DNA of 64,000 nucleotides from Azorinus chamasolen (lineage: Eukaryota; Mollusca; Bivalvia; Cardiida; Solecurtidae): the NCBI GenBank assembly GCA_963576725.1, contig OY755243.1, positions 77,541,349 to 77,605,348 of the forward strand, written 5' to 3'. The translations under genes and the position numbers were made by a program. Below are positions 14,201 through 29,200 of this stretch, piece by piece; the stretch's first letter is position 1; every line of letters begins with the position of its first letter. The notes beneath the pieces were generated by a model. It worked only from the letters and a program-made list of their open reading frames with translations, made no database searches and had not been told where the DNA came from.

Positions 14201-17200
14201 TTTTGACGTTGAGAATATGTCTTTTTTGCTCACACCTATACATGTGGCAATTTTCTAAATTTGCCCCGCTGAACGTTACCCGACTTTGCCATAGTGACTG
14301 GATTGTGCATCAAATAATTTTTTATCATTATTTCTTTTGGATTATTTGCATGGAATATCAATATATAACTTGTGAAAATTGTATCATAATATTCGCATTA
14401 ATAAATAAGTTAAATAACCTTTTCCGGATACTTTTCGAACTACCCTCGTACTGGTAGTTCCATAAGCAAACAGAGCATACCTTGATTAGACTACTCCTGT
14501 GGGAACTTTCTGATCTGGGTCTACTCTGTTTGCAAAGGCCTGAAAAGGAATCTGTCTTCTGAGGGAAAGGGTTAATAATGAGACTTACTTGAAAATACCC
14601 AAGTACTTTTATTGACTACTATATTTGCTATAGAAATTTAGACACCACTTCCCAGTAATTTAACCCTTTCTGCCATAAATATTCATGCAAGAAATGATGA
14701 CATCATGCATATTAATTAGATTATCTTTTATAATGGCACATGTACATAGGAATGTTTTGCCATAGTAGAAACTAGAATCATATCTATATTATGTTATAAT
14801 CAAACAGAGCAGACCTTGATCAGATAGCTCCTACAGGAGCCGTCTGGTCTGGGGCTACACTGTTTGCAAATGTGTAGATAGGCGTAAGGTCAGTGTCTGA
14901 TCTGTTTGCATAAAATAGATCACATTCTACAGTTTCAACCATGGTCAAAAGTTACACTTTTCATTTGCCATTATAAAAGAAGATTTAATTAATATTCATG
15001 GTGTCATTATTTCTAACATGAATATTCATGAAGTAAAGGGTTTAGTCTTTTGTGGCCACTTACTGTTTCCTGTGACATTTGTATTTTTGTTATTTTAAAG
15101 TTTTATTTTTTGATTACTCTTTCCATTCACTCTTTCCTCCAAGAGTATATATGTAAGAAATGATTATATCATGCATATTGATTAGATTGATGTGTTACAT
15201 TAGCACATTGACACAGGAATGTTTTGCCTTGACAGAAACTGTAGAATCATTTCTGAATTATATCATATGCAAACAGAGCAGACCCTGATCAGCAGACTCC
15301 TACAGGAGCCGTCTGATCTGGGTCTACTCTGTTTTCAAAGGCGTATTTATGGAGTAATCAGTTTGGATCATAATGAGATGCCAAATGATTCATCAGGAAG
15401 TAAATTGTTTCCATAGCATTCTAGTCAGGCATAGATCTAATATTTAATTTCTTTTGTACTCTGCATTTTGTACAGTAACAGCAAGATATTTTTTATTTTA
15501 GATAAATTTTCATGGCAGTTTTGACCTGGCCCACTCAGTAGGAGATCTAGGTAAGAACATGATTAACCATTTCCTCCATAAATACGCCTTCCTACGCCTT
15601 TGTAAAAGTCACTTTTTGAAACCGTTGTGATAAATAGAGTATTTATTAAGAAGGAGCAAATGCACTATTTACCACAATGGTTTCAAAACTATACAATTCT
15701 AAAAAATTTCCTCTCTAGTAAATGCTCCTTTCCGGTAGATTTATTCAAAGAGGTTGGATCTAAAAACAGCCTATGAGGGAATGGTTTAAAGCTGATACAT
15801 ATAGATGCATGAAAAAGCCATGGTTTGGATTGTTGTACCATAATTTTTTCGTAATTTAAAAGCTCATCAGCATTAAGCCATAGTGTCCACTTGTTATGAG
15901 ACAAACAGTACAGAGCCTGATCTGGATCTACACTGTTTGCAAATGCCAGTGCATGTTGTCCCACATTCAAAAGGTTAAATTAAGAAAACAAACACTGCTT
16001 ATTGCAGGGTGGAAATCTTACAGAAAGCATCCACAAAGGCTTTCTTCCAGCATTAAGCTGTCACTTGCATTAAATTGCACGAAACTTAAAATAAAAAGAA
16101 TGAGTAGTCAGTCTTGTTATTCATGCATGAGCAATGTTGAGTTATACAGTAAAACCCATCTAAACCAGATGTTAAAATCAGTATTAATGCCGATAATTTT
16201 ATGAGAAAGGTTTTTATTATTTTAATGGTTCATTCTTAACCCTTTGCTTCATGAATATTCATGTAATAAACAATGACATCGTGAATATTAATTAGTTGAA
16301 TGTTTAGTGGCATGCCATATGACCACAGGAAAGTTTGGCCATGGCAGGAGTTGTAGATTCAACTCTGTGTTGTTCAATAAGCAAACAGGGTAGACCCTGA
16401 TCAGATAGCTCCTGCATGAGGTGTCTGATATGGGGCTACTCTGTTTGGAAAGCCTTTAAAAGGAGTATCTATGAAGTAAACAGTTAACCCATTACTCCAT
16501 AAATATACCTTTCTTCACCTTTGCAAACAGAGTAGACTAAGATCAGACAGCTCCTATAGGAGTCGCCTGATCTGGGTCTGCTCTGTTTGCTTATGAAATA
16601 ATGTAGACCTGATTGTACAGTGTTTGCTTTGGTGAAAATTTCCTGTGTTAACCCATTTGCTCCCGCGATCCTATATATGGGATGTAGGCAAACAGTGTAG
16701 ACCCTGATCATACGCAGCATAACGCATTGTCTGATCAGAGTCTACACTGTTTGCTGATAGGAAATTCAATATAAAACAAAACAAAAATGAAAATTTAGAC
16801 CAGACATCCCTTAGATAAAAAATAGACTAATCCAATATACATAAGCATGGAAGAATCCACTGGGAGCAAATGGGTTAATATGCAATTTGAAAAATTATTG
16901 TAATTAATATTCATGATTTCTTTCAAGAATATTCATGGTGCAAACAGTTTATATTTCACTCCTTTATTTTACATTATCAGGTGGTGATGTTCTTACAGCC
17001 TATGAGATGAACTTGACTTACATTCCGTTAACGCAAGGATGGTGAGTTTGTTGACAATGTTTTATATAAATAGAATCTTCCTCAACCCATTCCCTCATAG
17101 GCTACTTTTAGATCCGATCTCTCGGAATAAATCTATTGAAAAGGAGCATTTACTAGAAAAAAGGGAAATTTTAGAATTGTGTAGTATTTAAACCATGTGA

Positions 17201-20200
17201 TAAATAGAGCCTTTGCTCCAATATTTATCACAATGGTTTTAAAAAGTGATATGAGGGAATGGGGTATTCCTTTACTTTATGAATACATGTATTCCTAGAG
17301 AGCAGACCTGATCTGGGCGTACTCTGTTTGCAAAGATATTAAAAGGTTAACCCTTTACTCCATAATTATGCCTTTCTATGCCTTTGCAAACAGAGCAGAC
17401 CCAGATTAGATGGCTCCTATAGATCAGGGTCTGCTGTGTTTGCTTATAATATACTATGGATATGATTCTACACTTTCTGCCATGGCAAAAACGTCCTGTG
17501 TCTATGTGCTATTATAACAGATACTCCAATTGATATTCATGATGTCATTGTTTTGTTACATAAATATTCATGGAGTAAAGGGTTAACCTATACATGCTAT
17601 ACAACCTTTGGCAGTCTGCTGGTGACTTTGTGATAATATTTACAAATAGGTTGGATCCAGATGAGAGACTGAGTAACATGGTGTCTCATCAACATCCAAA
17701 CTGTTTGTCACCCTGACACTGTTTTCGAGAAGAAATGGAAGCAGAGCTACAGATAATGGTGCGTACCCGAATACTAATATCGTCATTTCTCCACCAAACC
17801 CTATACTGTGGTCACAGTATAGGGTTTGATGGAGAAATAAAGGAGGTATTCTTGAAAATGTTTAAATTTACGCATCTTATGTGACCCTCTGTGGAAGAAA
17901 ACATACTTTTAGAATTGAAGTAGATGACAGTATTTGCAGATGACAATTGCTCAGAGTGCAGAAGGTTAAAATAATCATCAGCCCATAAGTCAAAGCTTAC
18001 CTTTATGCATCATTAGTCAAAGCAGATTTTGATGATCCATGTGAGAATCCTTCTATGCCCATTATTGAAAGATACTTTTGATATGCCCATAAGTGAAAGC
18101 TTGCCTTATGCCTCACCTGTCAAAACTCATTTAAACTATAGAAACACTTTAGGTCTGGAAGAGAGGCTGGGCAGTATGTAGTCTCAACAGGATCCGGACT
18201 TTAACCCTTTCCCTGTTCTATGTTTATTCCAAATTTCAATATTCATTAACAAAAATACTTAACAGAAATATGGAAGGTGGAACATTGTAGATATTTTAGA
18301 AAGCAAATTCTAGTAGCAAACAGAGTAGACCCTGATCAGACGGCTCCTCTAGGAGCCGTCTGATCTGTGTCTACTCTGTTTGCAAATGTGTGAAAACACG
18401 TTTATATGAGGGAAAGAGTTAATTGTTAATCTATTGGTATTTTGTTATAGAAATAAAAGAAAAATCAAGACTTTTGGGTTACTTGGTGTCTGATCAGGAT
18501 CAAAGGTGTTTTGCTTTATTGTTATCACAAAATGTTCTTAAAACCCTTTACACCATAGATATGCCTTTTAACCCATTCCCGCATATTGACGCCTTTTGAC
18601 GCTTATGTAAAGTTACTTTATGAAACCATTGTAATAAATAGAGCATTTGTTCCACAGGAGCAAATGCTCTATTTATCACAATGGTTTCAAAACTACACAA
18701 TTCTGAAAATTTCCTTTTCTCTAGTTAATGCTCCTTTTTGGTAGATTTAATCAAAGAGGTTAGGTCTAAAAATAACCCAAGTGGGAATGGGTTAACGCCT
18801 TTGCCAACAAAGTAGACCCAGATCAGACAGCTCCTGCATGTACCTGTTGACCAGGGTCTGATCTGTTTGCTTATGAAATTATAAAGATATTGTTTCTACT
18901 ATGGCCAAACTTTCCTGTGTTCATATGCCATTATAAAAATCCTTCAGTTACTACAAGTCATGATGTCATCATGTCTTACATGAATATTCATGGAGTATAG
19001 GTGTAACCCTTTCCATAAATATGCCTTTCTACACCTCTGTAAAAGTCACTTTTTGAAACCATTGTGATAAATAGAGCATTTGCTCATAAAGAGCAAATGC
19101 TCTATTTATCACAATGGTTTCAGAACTACGACTTTCTAAAGTTTTCCTATTCTCTAGTTAATCCTCCTTTTTGGTATATTTATTCAGAGGTTGGATCTAA
19201 AAATAGCCTATGATGGAATGGGTTAAGGTAAACTTGAAGAATAAAGATGCCATTAAATAGTGATGTTCTTTACACACAGGTATATCCCAACAGATGACTT
19301 GTATGGTATATATAAACTGTACTATGGCAATAAGTCAATCCCACATGATGTGATAACATTGTGTTCCACTTTATTGTATCTAGAGAGGTATGAAACGGAG
19401 ACTTTAATAGATTTGCATGTTTAATTCTATGTCCCGGATTAACCATTTCCCTCATGAATATGTATGCATCAGTTGGTCATTTCATGAATATTTATTAACT
19501 AATTTTTTATAAAGTAAAATTTTCAAGAGAAATTTATGCACTCACAGAAACTGTAGAATCAGATATATATAATTACATAAGCAAACAGAGCGGACCCTGA
19601 TCAGGGGCCATCTGATCTGGGTCTAGTCTGTTTGCTAAGGTGTGGAAAAGCGGTTATGTTACTATACAATAACCTGTTTCCAGATGAAATGCCAATTAAT
19701 TTGGCGTCTGATAAGGATCCAAACTGATAACACTGTGATTGCTGATTTAATAAGAAAGAAATAAAAGAAAAAAACCCAATGAGAATTGAATGGACAACAT
19801 TTTCATAACCCCCACATATTGAAGTTATGGGGTATTATACTGGAATTAGGTCTGTCAGTCAATCTGTCAGTCCATAGACACAATTTTGTTCAAGATTCTT
19901 CTGCTGCTGCTTTGTACGAAATTTTATGAAAGTTTGCAGATGATCTTCATCTTTTTTTGGACTCTGTGGCTGCATTTTTGCGTATAGGAAATACTGGAGT
20001 TATTGCAATTTCATGACATTTTACACAGATGAGGAAGTGGGATGGGTGGGGGTTATTTGTTAGCCTTTGGCTTGCAATTCTAGCTGTAGACTATATTTAC
20101 TAGCTTTTGGCAAATGGTAGTTTAGTTTGTTATTATATACATTGTATATATTTAACCAAATATAATAAATATCCTTTTTGGCATAGGGTAGTGTTGTTTG

Positions 20201-23200
20201 TCATTATATTTATTTAACCCTTTACTTCATAAATACACTTTTCTATGCCTTTGCAAACAGAGTAGACCCAGATCAGACAGCTCCTACAGGAGTTGTCTGA
20301 TCATGGTCTGCTCTGTTTGCTTCTGATATAATATAGATAGAGGATCTTACATGAGTGTTCTTGATTATTGGATTTATTAAATGAGTCTTTTTAAAACGAT
20401 AAAAAACGAGCTTTAGCGAGTTTTTTATCGTTTTAAAAAGACGAATTTAATAAATCCAATAATCATGAACACGAATGCAAGATCCTATTTATAACATAAC
20501 ACACACAAATGTTATTTGCAGCCAATATTTCAGCAGTAACGTGGATTGTTATAAATTCTCCTTACATATAGAAATGATGAATGAAAGGTGTTATTAGGTT
20601 CGCTAGGTAACTGGGACAAAGTAGGTCCAAATTTTCCAACTTTTTTTTACTTACTGTCATATCAACCAGGATCTAATTCAGACCTCTCTGGTATTCAATT
20701 TAACTGTGATAGTTTATGATACAAAAACATACAGAAACACGTCAAAATAAATTTTGAGTTACAGTTTTGACATACATAGTTACAAACACGTCACATTATG
20801 ACGTCATTGCACACAACATGATTGTGTCTATGTAAAGCGCGCCATTTACATGAAGACCCACATACAGCCGCCAACACGTCCGACACTCACTGCCAATGGG
20901 ATTCGAAATGCGCCTTCGTTTTGGTATATTAAGCCCTTCATTAGTGTTGTATGTATACACATGGACATGGACATTTCCACCGAGAAAAAAATCTCGATTC
21001 AAGTTCAGTGAAAATGTTTGAAATGGACAAAATATTCAGTACGAACTGCTGCATAAAATGTGTTGGAACAGGAGGAAGATTTTCGCGATCAGCTGAGTAT
21101 AGCATATTTGAAATATGTTAATGCTGTGCTGGATTCAGATGACTATAGTTGTTGATTGACGAGATATTTTTATGAGTAGAAATCTGCATAAACAAAAGGA
21201 CATGCGGTGAAGAAAATGCAAAGTTGTGGAGGCATTTTCTATGTAGAATGGATTGTATGGGTCAGAGTAGCTGGTAGGTCTTTTTTGGCATACATTTTGT
21301 ATATAATTACTGACAGCAATTACAATTTGTATTATTTTATCGAAATTAAGGCGCAAGTGCCAACAGTCCTTTGCCATCTATCGTGACTCAATCGTTGACA
21401 GGTAGGTCACCGTCCGTCAGTTTGTTTGTTTTGACAGCGTGTATGAATACAGTTCGGTCGTTCGAATGTTATTCACTAGTGAATATATGCCCGTGAATAT
21501 CAAAAAATAAATGATAGTGTTACGTCACGCTGAAGCCACGAGTTATGTTATAAATATGATTCTACAATTTCTGCCATAGCCAAATATTCCTGTGTCAATG
21601 TGCAGTTAAAACAAATTAATTAATATTAATTACATCATTATTTCTTACATGAATATTCATGTAGGAAAGGGTTAAGACAGGTTCTTCTGTATATGTGTTG
21701 TTTGTACTATTGCATGGTTACCGGTTCTGTAGCATGTTCACTTAGTTATTAACTCTTTGCTCACTAGTGGCACACCTGTAATAACCTGTGCAGACAATCT
21801 GGATGCACTGATGGGACTTGGAGTATCTGAACATCTCATCAGATTCCAAATTGTTTGACACCATATGTTTGACTGTACATTTGTATATTTGGGGAGAAAT
21901 CATGGAAATATTAACCCTTTCCTTCATATAAGTGCCTTTTAACATATTTGCCATCAGAGAAGACCCGGGTCAGATGGCTCCTATAGGAGCCATCTGATCA
22001 GGGTCTGCTCTGTTTGCTTTTGACATGATATAGATCTGATTCTACAGGTTTTGTCAAAGCAGCATAATATTTCCTTGAAAAGTTTACATTTTACAAATTC
22101 AGTTAATAAATATTCATGGTGTCATAATTCCTTACATGAATATTGAACAAGGAAAGGGTTAATTATTATACCCCCACCAACGAAATTTGAAAGGGGGTAT
22201 TTAGGAGTCAGTGTGTTGGTCGGTTTGTTGGTCTTTCTGTCTGTCCGTGGCACAACCTGGCACAATTTTTGTTTGATTTGCGATCAAGGCAGCTGAGCGT
22301 GGATAATCCATCACCTTTTGTGATAGTTCTAGTTAGAATTGCAACAGATAACAGTTACTTAGATTTAGCTGTACTAACCAGGTATATACCAACTGAAGAT
22401 TTGTTCAACATATATACTGAGTACTACAAGACTAAGGATAAAATACCAGAGAATATCATTGAAGAATGTACTGCGATACTGTATCTGGCAAGGTAGGTCA
22501 TTGCCTCTAACCCTTTACCTGTTCTACATTGATTTCTAAATTTCAGTACCTGCTGAATATTCATGGACAAAATGGTTATAATGTAATATGATATGTGAAA
22601 CATTGTAGCTATTTTAGAAAGCAAAGAAACAGATCTATCAAATTCCATTAGCAAACAGAGCAGACCCTGATTAGACGGCTCCTATAGGAGCCGTCTGATC
22701 TGGGTCTTCTCTGTTCAAAATTGTGTTAATAGGCGTTTATATAAGGGATAGGATTAACCCTTTACCTGATGGTTATTCATGTAGAAAGTAGTGACTTTAT
22801 GAATATCGATAAGCTGAGTTTTTATAATGGTATATGAACTTGCGAATTTTAGCCATAGCAGGTACTGAAAAATATGGTCTATATTATCCCATAACCCTTT
22901 ACACCATGAAAATTCAGGCAAGAAATATTGACATCAGGAATGTTATTTCACTAAAATTTTATAATGGCAATATGAACAAAACAGTTTTGCAAGTGCCAGA
23001 AACTTGAGAATCAGATCTATATGTTATCAAAAGCAAATAAAGGATACCCTGATCAGACGGCTCCTATAGGAGCCATCTGATCTGGTTCTACTCTGTTTGC
23101 AAAGGCATAGAAATGGTTTATCTATAGAGTAAAGGGATAAGCATGTAGAGCAGACAGGTCTGTTCTTGGTTTACTCTGTTTGCAGTGGCATCAAAAGTTG

Positions 23201-26200
23201 TCTCTAGCAGGTAAAGGGTTAATGGTCTTTAACTACTCTTGCTTGGTGTACTGCACAATTTACCTCTCCAGCAGCACAAATTCATAAATTTAATACTGTA
23301 AAATCTCAATTTTTTGAACACTAAAATATGTATTATTATCAATCTTTAAGACAGATGGCAGCTTAATGCATGGTGAAAGTCATGCAGAAAGCTCCTCTAG
23401 GAGCTTTCTGCATGACTTTCACCATGCATTAAGCAGCCACCTGCCTAAAAAGGCCTAAATTCTTCTATATAGAAAATTCGAATAATCGAGATTTTATTGT
23501 ATTGCCAGTAAGATCCTTTGTCAGCAGATTAACAGTAATTACATACATCACAATTCAACTTTATTTGCCGGTAATGTCATATTTAATATTTATACACTTG
23601 GCTTGATGGCAGTTGCCCTTACATTTAGTAATTGCTTGTATGGAATAATTGTAACTTAATTGAATTGGCTGTAATATAGTATTGAGTACTTGTCTGTAAC
23701 CTTGTATGAATGGATTATAAAAAGTAATGCCGTATTTAATATTTATAACTTGGCTTGACCTTATATTGAATAATTGTAACTTGTCTGAAATACCTGTAAC
23801 CTCATATCGAATAATTGTAACTTAGCTGTAATCTTGTATGGAATAATTGTAACTTAATTGAATTGGCTGCAATCTTGTATTGAGTAATTTTAACTTGTAA
23901 TGTAACCTTGTAAAAAGTAATATTAATTGCCTATAACCTTGTATTGAATAATTGTAACTTTCTTGTAACCTTGTTTTGAATAATTGTAACTTGTCAATTG
24001 CCATGTACTGAATAATTGTAACATGTTTGTAATCGTGTATTGAATGATTGTAACTTTGTAACTTGTCTGTAACTTTGTATGGAATAATTGTAGCTAGTCT
24101 GAATTACCTGTAATCTTGTATGAAGTTTTCACTTGACCTAACATTAACCTTGCACAGAGCTGATTTTGTACCTGAGTGCCAGTGACATTGCATGTGATAT
24201 CTATGACTTAACCCATTCCACATACCGGTAGACTCATTTTGGGACCCAGTCTCTGTGAATAAATCTACCGAAAAGAGTATTTACTAGAGAAAAGGATTTT
24301 TTTTAGAATTATGTAGTTTTGAAACCATTGTAATAAATAGAGCATTTGCTCCTATGAAGCATGCTCTTTTTTTATCACATTGGTCTCAAAAAGTGACTTG
24401 TACAGATGCGTCAAAAGGCGTCAACATGAGGGAATGGGTTAACCCTTTCCACCACAAATATTTATTTTAAACAATATATTACTACATGAATATTCGTGGA
24501 CACAAGTTTTATAAATACATATTAACCCTTTACTCCATAAATTCACCTTTCTATGCCTTTGCAAACAGAGTAAACCCAGATCAGATGGCTCCTATAGGAG
24601 CTGTCTGATAAGGGTCTACCCTGTTTGCTTATGTAATAATATAGATATGAATCTGCAGTTTCTGCTATTGCCAAATACACCTATTGTGTTCATTTGCATT
24701 TTAACCCTTTCCCTATTCTATGTTTGTTACAAATTTCAATACCTACTGAATATTCTTGGATAAAATAGTTATAATGAAATACGGAAGGTTGAACATTGTA
24801 GGCATTTTAGAAAGCAAAGAAACAGAACTGTTCAAATTCCACTAGCAAACAGAGCAGACCCTGATCAGATGGCTCCTCTAGGAGCAATCTGATCTGGGTC
24901 TACTCTGTTTGCAAATGCGTGAAAACACGTTTATATGAGGGAAAGGGTTAAAAAATCTGTTACATGTATATTTCTCACATGATTATTCATGTAACAAAGG
25001 GTTAACATGCATCTTTAGAATCAGATGTATATTAGTCCATACGCGGACAGGGCAGACCCTGATCAAAATTCAGTTTGATTTGCCTGGTATGTTGTACTAA
25101 ATATCTGGGTTTGATGGCCTGTGACCTTACCAGGTATATGGAATAATTGTAATTTGTCTGAACTGCCTGTAACCTTGTATGGATTAATTGAAACTTGTTT
25201 TTAATCTCTATTAGGTAATTGTAACTTGCCTGTAAAGTTGTTTGGAGTAATTGAAACTTAATTCTTGCCTAGAACATGCTGTTGAACTCTTGATTACCCA
25301 TGCATTAAATTAACCCATTACCTCATAGGCTATTTTTAGATCCAACCACTTTGAATAAATCTACCGAAAAGGAACATTTACTAGAGAAGAGGAATTTTTA
25401 TACGCCCACCTAATAAAGGTGGTCGTATATTGGCGTGGCCCTGTCCGCCCGTCCGTCCGTCCGTCCGTTCGTTCGTTCGTTCGTTTGATTCGTTTGTTCG
25501 TTCGTTCGTCCATCAACATTTTGTTTGTCCGCAATTTTCTCGGAAAACTGTTTGACAGATATTAATGAAACTTCACACAAATGTTTAATGTATCAAGATC
25601 TGAAGCTGATTTGATTCTGAGGTTCATTTGATTTTCGTTTCAGAGTTATGGCTCTTGTCCTTAAAAAATGCAAATAGTTTGTCTGCTGTTTTCTGGGAAA
25701 ACTATATGAGAGATATAAATGAAACTTCACACAAATGTTTAATGCATCAAGATCTGAAGCTGAGTCGATTCTGAGGTTCATTTGATTTGTCGTTTCAGAG
25801 TTATGGCCCTTTTACTTAAAAATAATGTAAATACATGCAAATAGTTTGTCCGCTGTTTTCTGGGAAAACTATTTGAGAGATATTAATGAAACTTCACACA
25901 AATGTTTAATGCATCAAGATCTGAAGCTGAGTTGATTCTGAGGATCATTTGATTTTTCGTTTCAGAGTTATGGCCCTTGTCCTTAAAAAATAATGCAAAT
26001 ACATGCAAATAGTTTGTCCGCTGTTTTCTGGGAAAACTATTTGAGAGATATTAATGAAACTTCACACAAATGTTTAATGCATCAAATGAATGAAGTTTCA
26101 TTAATATCTCTCATATAGTTTTTCCAGAAAACAGCGGACAAACTATATGCATATATTTGCATTATTTTTTAAGTAAAAGGGCCATAACTCTGAAACGAAA

Positions 26201-29200
26201 AATCAAATGAACCTCAGAATCGACTCAGATTCAGAAATTTGATGCATTAAACATTTGTGTGAAGTTTCATTAATATCTCTCAAATAGTTTTCCCAGGAAA
26301 CAACGGACATACTATTTGCATGTATTTACATTATTTTTTAAGTAAAAGGGCCATAACTCCGAAACGACATATCAAATGAACCTCAGAATTGACTCAGCTT
26401 CAGATCTTGATGCATTAAACATTTGTGTAAAGTTTCATTAATATCTCTCAAATAGTTTTCCCAGAAAACAGTGGACAAACTATTTGCATGTATTTACATT
26501 ATTTTTTAAAGTAAAAGGGCCATAACTCCGAAACGACAAATCAAATGAACCTCAGAATTTACTCAGCTTCAGATTCTGAGGTTCATTTCGATGGCTCAGC
26601 GCAAAACTAGGCTAACTCCATTTTAGAAAATTTTACAGGAGAGCAAAAAAACTTTTTTTTCTTTTTCCTATTTGATCTCTTGTTTATATTTTTATAGCTA
26701 TCTTTTCCTACAAAAGTCTTTAAACTTATGATAATGTTGATTTTCTTTTAAAACCATATTTTTGAGGTTTTTAATAACTTTTTTGAGTTAGCTATAGTTT
26801 TGCACTGAAAATTGACATCTTTTAGTTAAAAACTCAGTGCAAAACTATACCTAAGTCAAGTTAGTTATACTTTTGCACTGAAAATCAATGTCTTTCAGAT
26901 AAAAACTCAGCACAAAACTATACCTAAGTCAAGTTAGTCATAGTTTTGTACATAAGATATATAGAATATTGGAGGGTATATACTTGTAAAATAAGTACTA
27001 ACTCAAGTAGGCTTTAGTTGATTATTAATATTTTCTTATTTTCTTACCAAATTGACAAGAGAACAAATTAAAACATTTAGAGCAATACATAATCGTTATT
27101 TTAAGTTCATATCAACCAGTTCTTTGTATTTTTAACATAAAATGATAGATTAATGATAGACTATTTCTATAATGTAAACTTCACCAATGATTTCATCAGT
27201 CCTTTGCTCAATGAATTTTTATGCTTCGCACATCCTTCCATGAACTGTCCCAAGATTTACAGAAATATTGTTGAACTACTGAAAAGCAGGGCTACTCTTA
27301 TTCTTTAAACTATGACCTGTCAGTTAATCTCAAAACCCACCCATTTATATGAATTAAATTATTTAATTATACTTTCAAGTGTATGAAGATATTTTCCCAT
27401 AGCAGGCAAGGTAAAACCTTCCCCAAAAACAGATCCAATGGGGAACAGTGCAGACTCTGATCATACGCTTCATGTAGCAGCTGTTTGATCAGACTGTGCA
27501 GCCGGTTTGCAAATGCATAAGAAGTATAATGTAGAGAGAATAATATGAAGAAAATGGCAAAAAAGGCTGATTGATTAACCCTTTTGGTATTGGTCTAATG
27601 CCATTCTTAAACTTTGGACCAGTTTATTTTATCAGTTACTTATGCAATTTTGGTATTTTGACAAAATCTGACTTTGAAATCACGAACAGTGCAGACCCTT
27701 ATGAGAGGAGCTCTCTGATATGGGTCTATACTGTTTGCAATAATTATTCTAACATGCTGTAGGGTTGAAGCTAAAGAACAGTATTTCCCTTTTATTTTTA
27801 TCATTATTACTTGACATGATTTTTAAAAGATAACTCCAACCTTTTAGTGTATGACTGACAGTGTCCACCAGTATTTCTAGTTGACTGTATATCCCTTTCA
27901 GTGTGGGAAGTAAGGGTGTAGGGCATTCACAAACCAAGTTAAATATTGTAGACCCAGATTAGAGGTCTTCTGAAGGAACACTTTGATAAAGGTCTTCAGC
28001 GTTTGTCATAATTCAAATTTTGTATAAATTTACTAGCATTGTGTCCAGAGGACATGGATGCCCTCACCTTGCACTCTTGACATAAACATTTCTGAAGAAT
28101 TTAACCCTTAACCCATTACCTCATTGGCTATGTTTAGACTCAACCTCTTTGAATGAATACACTGAAAAGGAGGATTTACTAGAATAATGAACATTTCAGA
28201 ATGTTGTAGTTTTGAAACCGTTGTGATAAATTGAGCATTAACCCTTTCCCTGTTCTATGTTTATTACAGATTTCAATACCTACTGAATATTCATGGACAA
28301 TAAGTATGGAAGGTGGAACATTGTAGCCATTTTAGAAAGTAAAGACACAGATCTTTGAAATCCTATTAGCAAACAGAGTAGACCCTGATCAGACGGCTCC
28401 TAGAGGAGCTTCTGATCTGGGTCTACTCTGTTTGCAGATGCATGAAAACAAGTTTATATGCGGGAAAGGGTTAAGCTCCTTTGGCGCAATTGCTCTATTT
28501 ATCACAATGATTTCAAAAGGTGACTTACAGAGGCGTCAAAAGGCATAAATATGAGGGAATGGGTTAACCTGCTGAATAAATTAAAACTACTCCTCCTTCT
28601 ATCAATATTAATTAGGTAAATTTTCATACAGACTGAGGGTGAGCAGCAAATTATTATGCGTTGACAATAGTTTAGTTTGTGGATATGAAGATTTCCTATG
28701 GCAGACTGCGCAGACTCTGATGAGAGAGCCTACACTGTTTGCTGGTGCAACTATTGGCATGCTTAGTAAGCAGTTTAAGGGTTCAGTTAGAAAGGACCAT
28801 AACTCTTGAACCAATCCATGGATCCAGTCAAAATTCAAGACTGACCTCTACTTTATCAGTCATTTTCCCAAAGTGGAAGGTTAAAATTCTACATTGAAAG
28901 GGTTAACAAGATTGGTAACCAATGCATTATGCAGTTCTATGAATTAGAGAAATCCATCTCATGAGGCAGGATGGCATAATAAAAGTGAACATATAATTAG
29001 AGCTGGGTACCTGACCTGCACAACGAAATGAGGTCTTTGAATTTCTCAGATGTAATCTTTAGATCATCATCATGTAACTGATTGAGAACAATATCTTGTA
29101 CATTCAGCTCAGTATGGGACTTCTTAACCGTTGGAGTAAACTGTGCCTGCATAATCATACTGCATCATACCTGTACTTCATTCTCAGTGTTGTTATATTT

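Larger units (their letters stand above)
12553..14571. mobile_element. A MITE split by a mariner transposon
   Basis: The left part is 12553-12670 (CCCTTTATCTGATG ... CTGTAGAATCAGGCC). The right part is 14451-14571 (CCATAAGCAAACAGAGC hairpin ... GAGGGAAAGG, G), then TTAA. Confidence 0.8.
24443..25079. mobile_element. A MITE relic carrying two nested levels
   Basis: The outer left part CCCTTTCCACCACAAATATT (24443-24521) resumes at 25006 (CATGCATCTTTAGAATCAG, GGCAGACCCTGATC). Its right end is lost. Confidence 0.65.
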
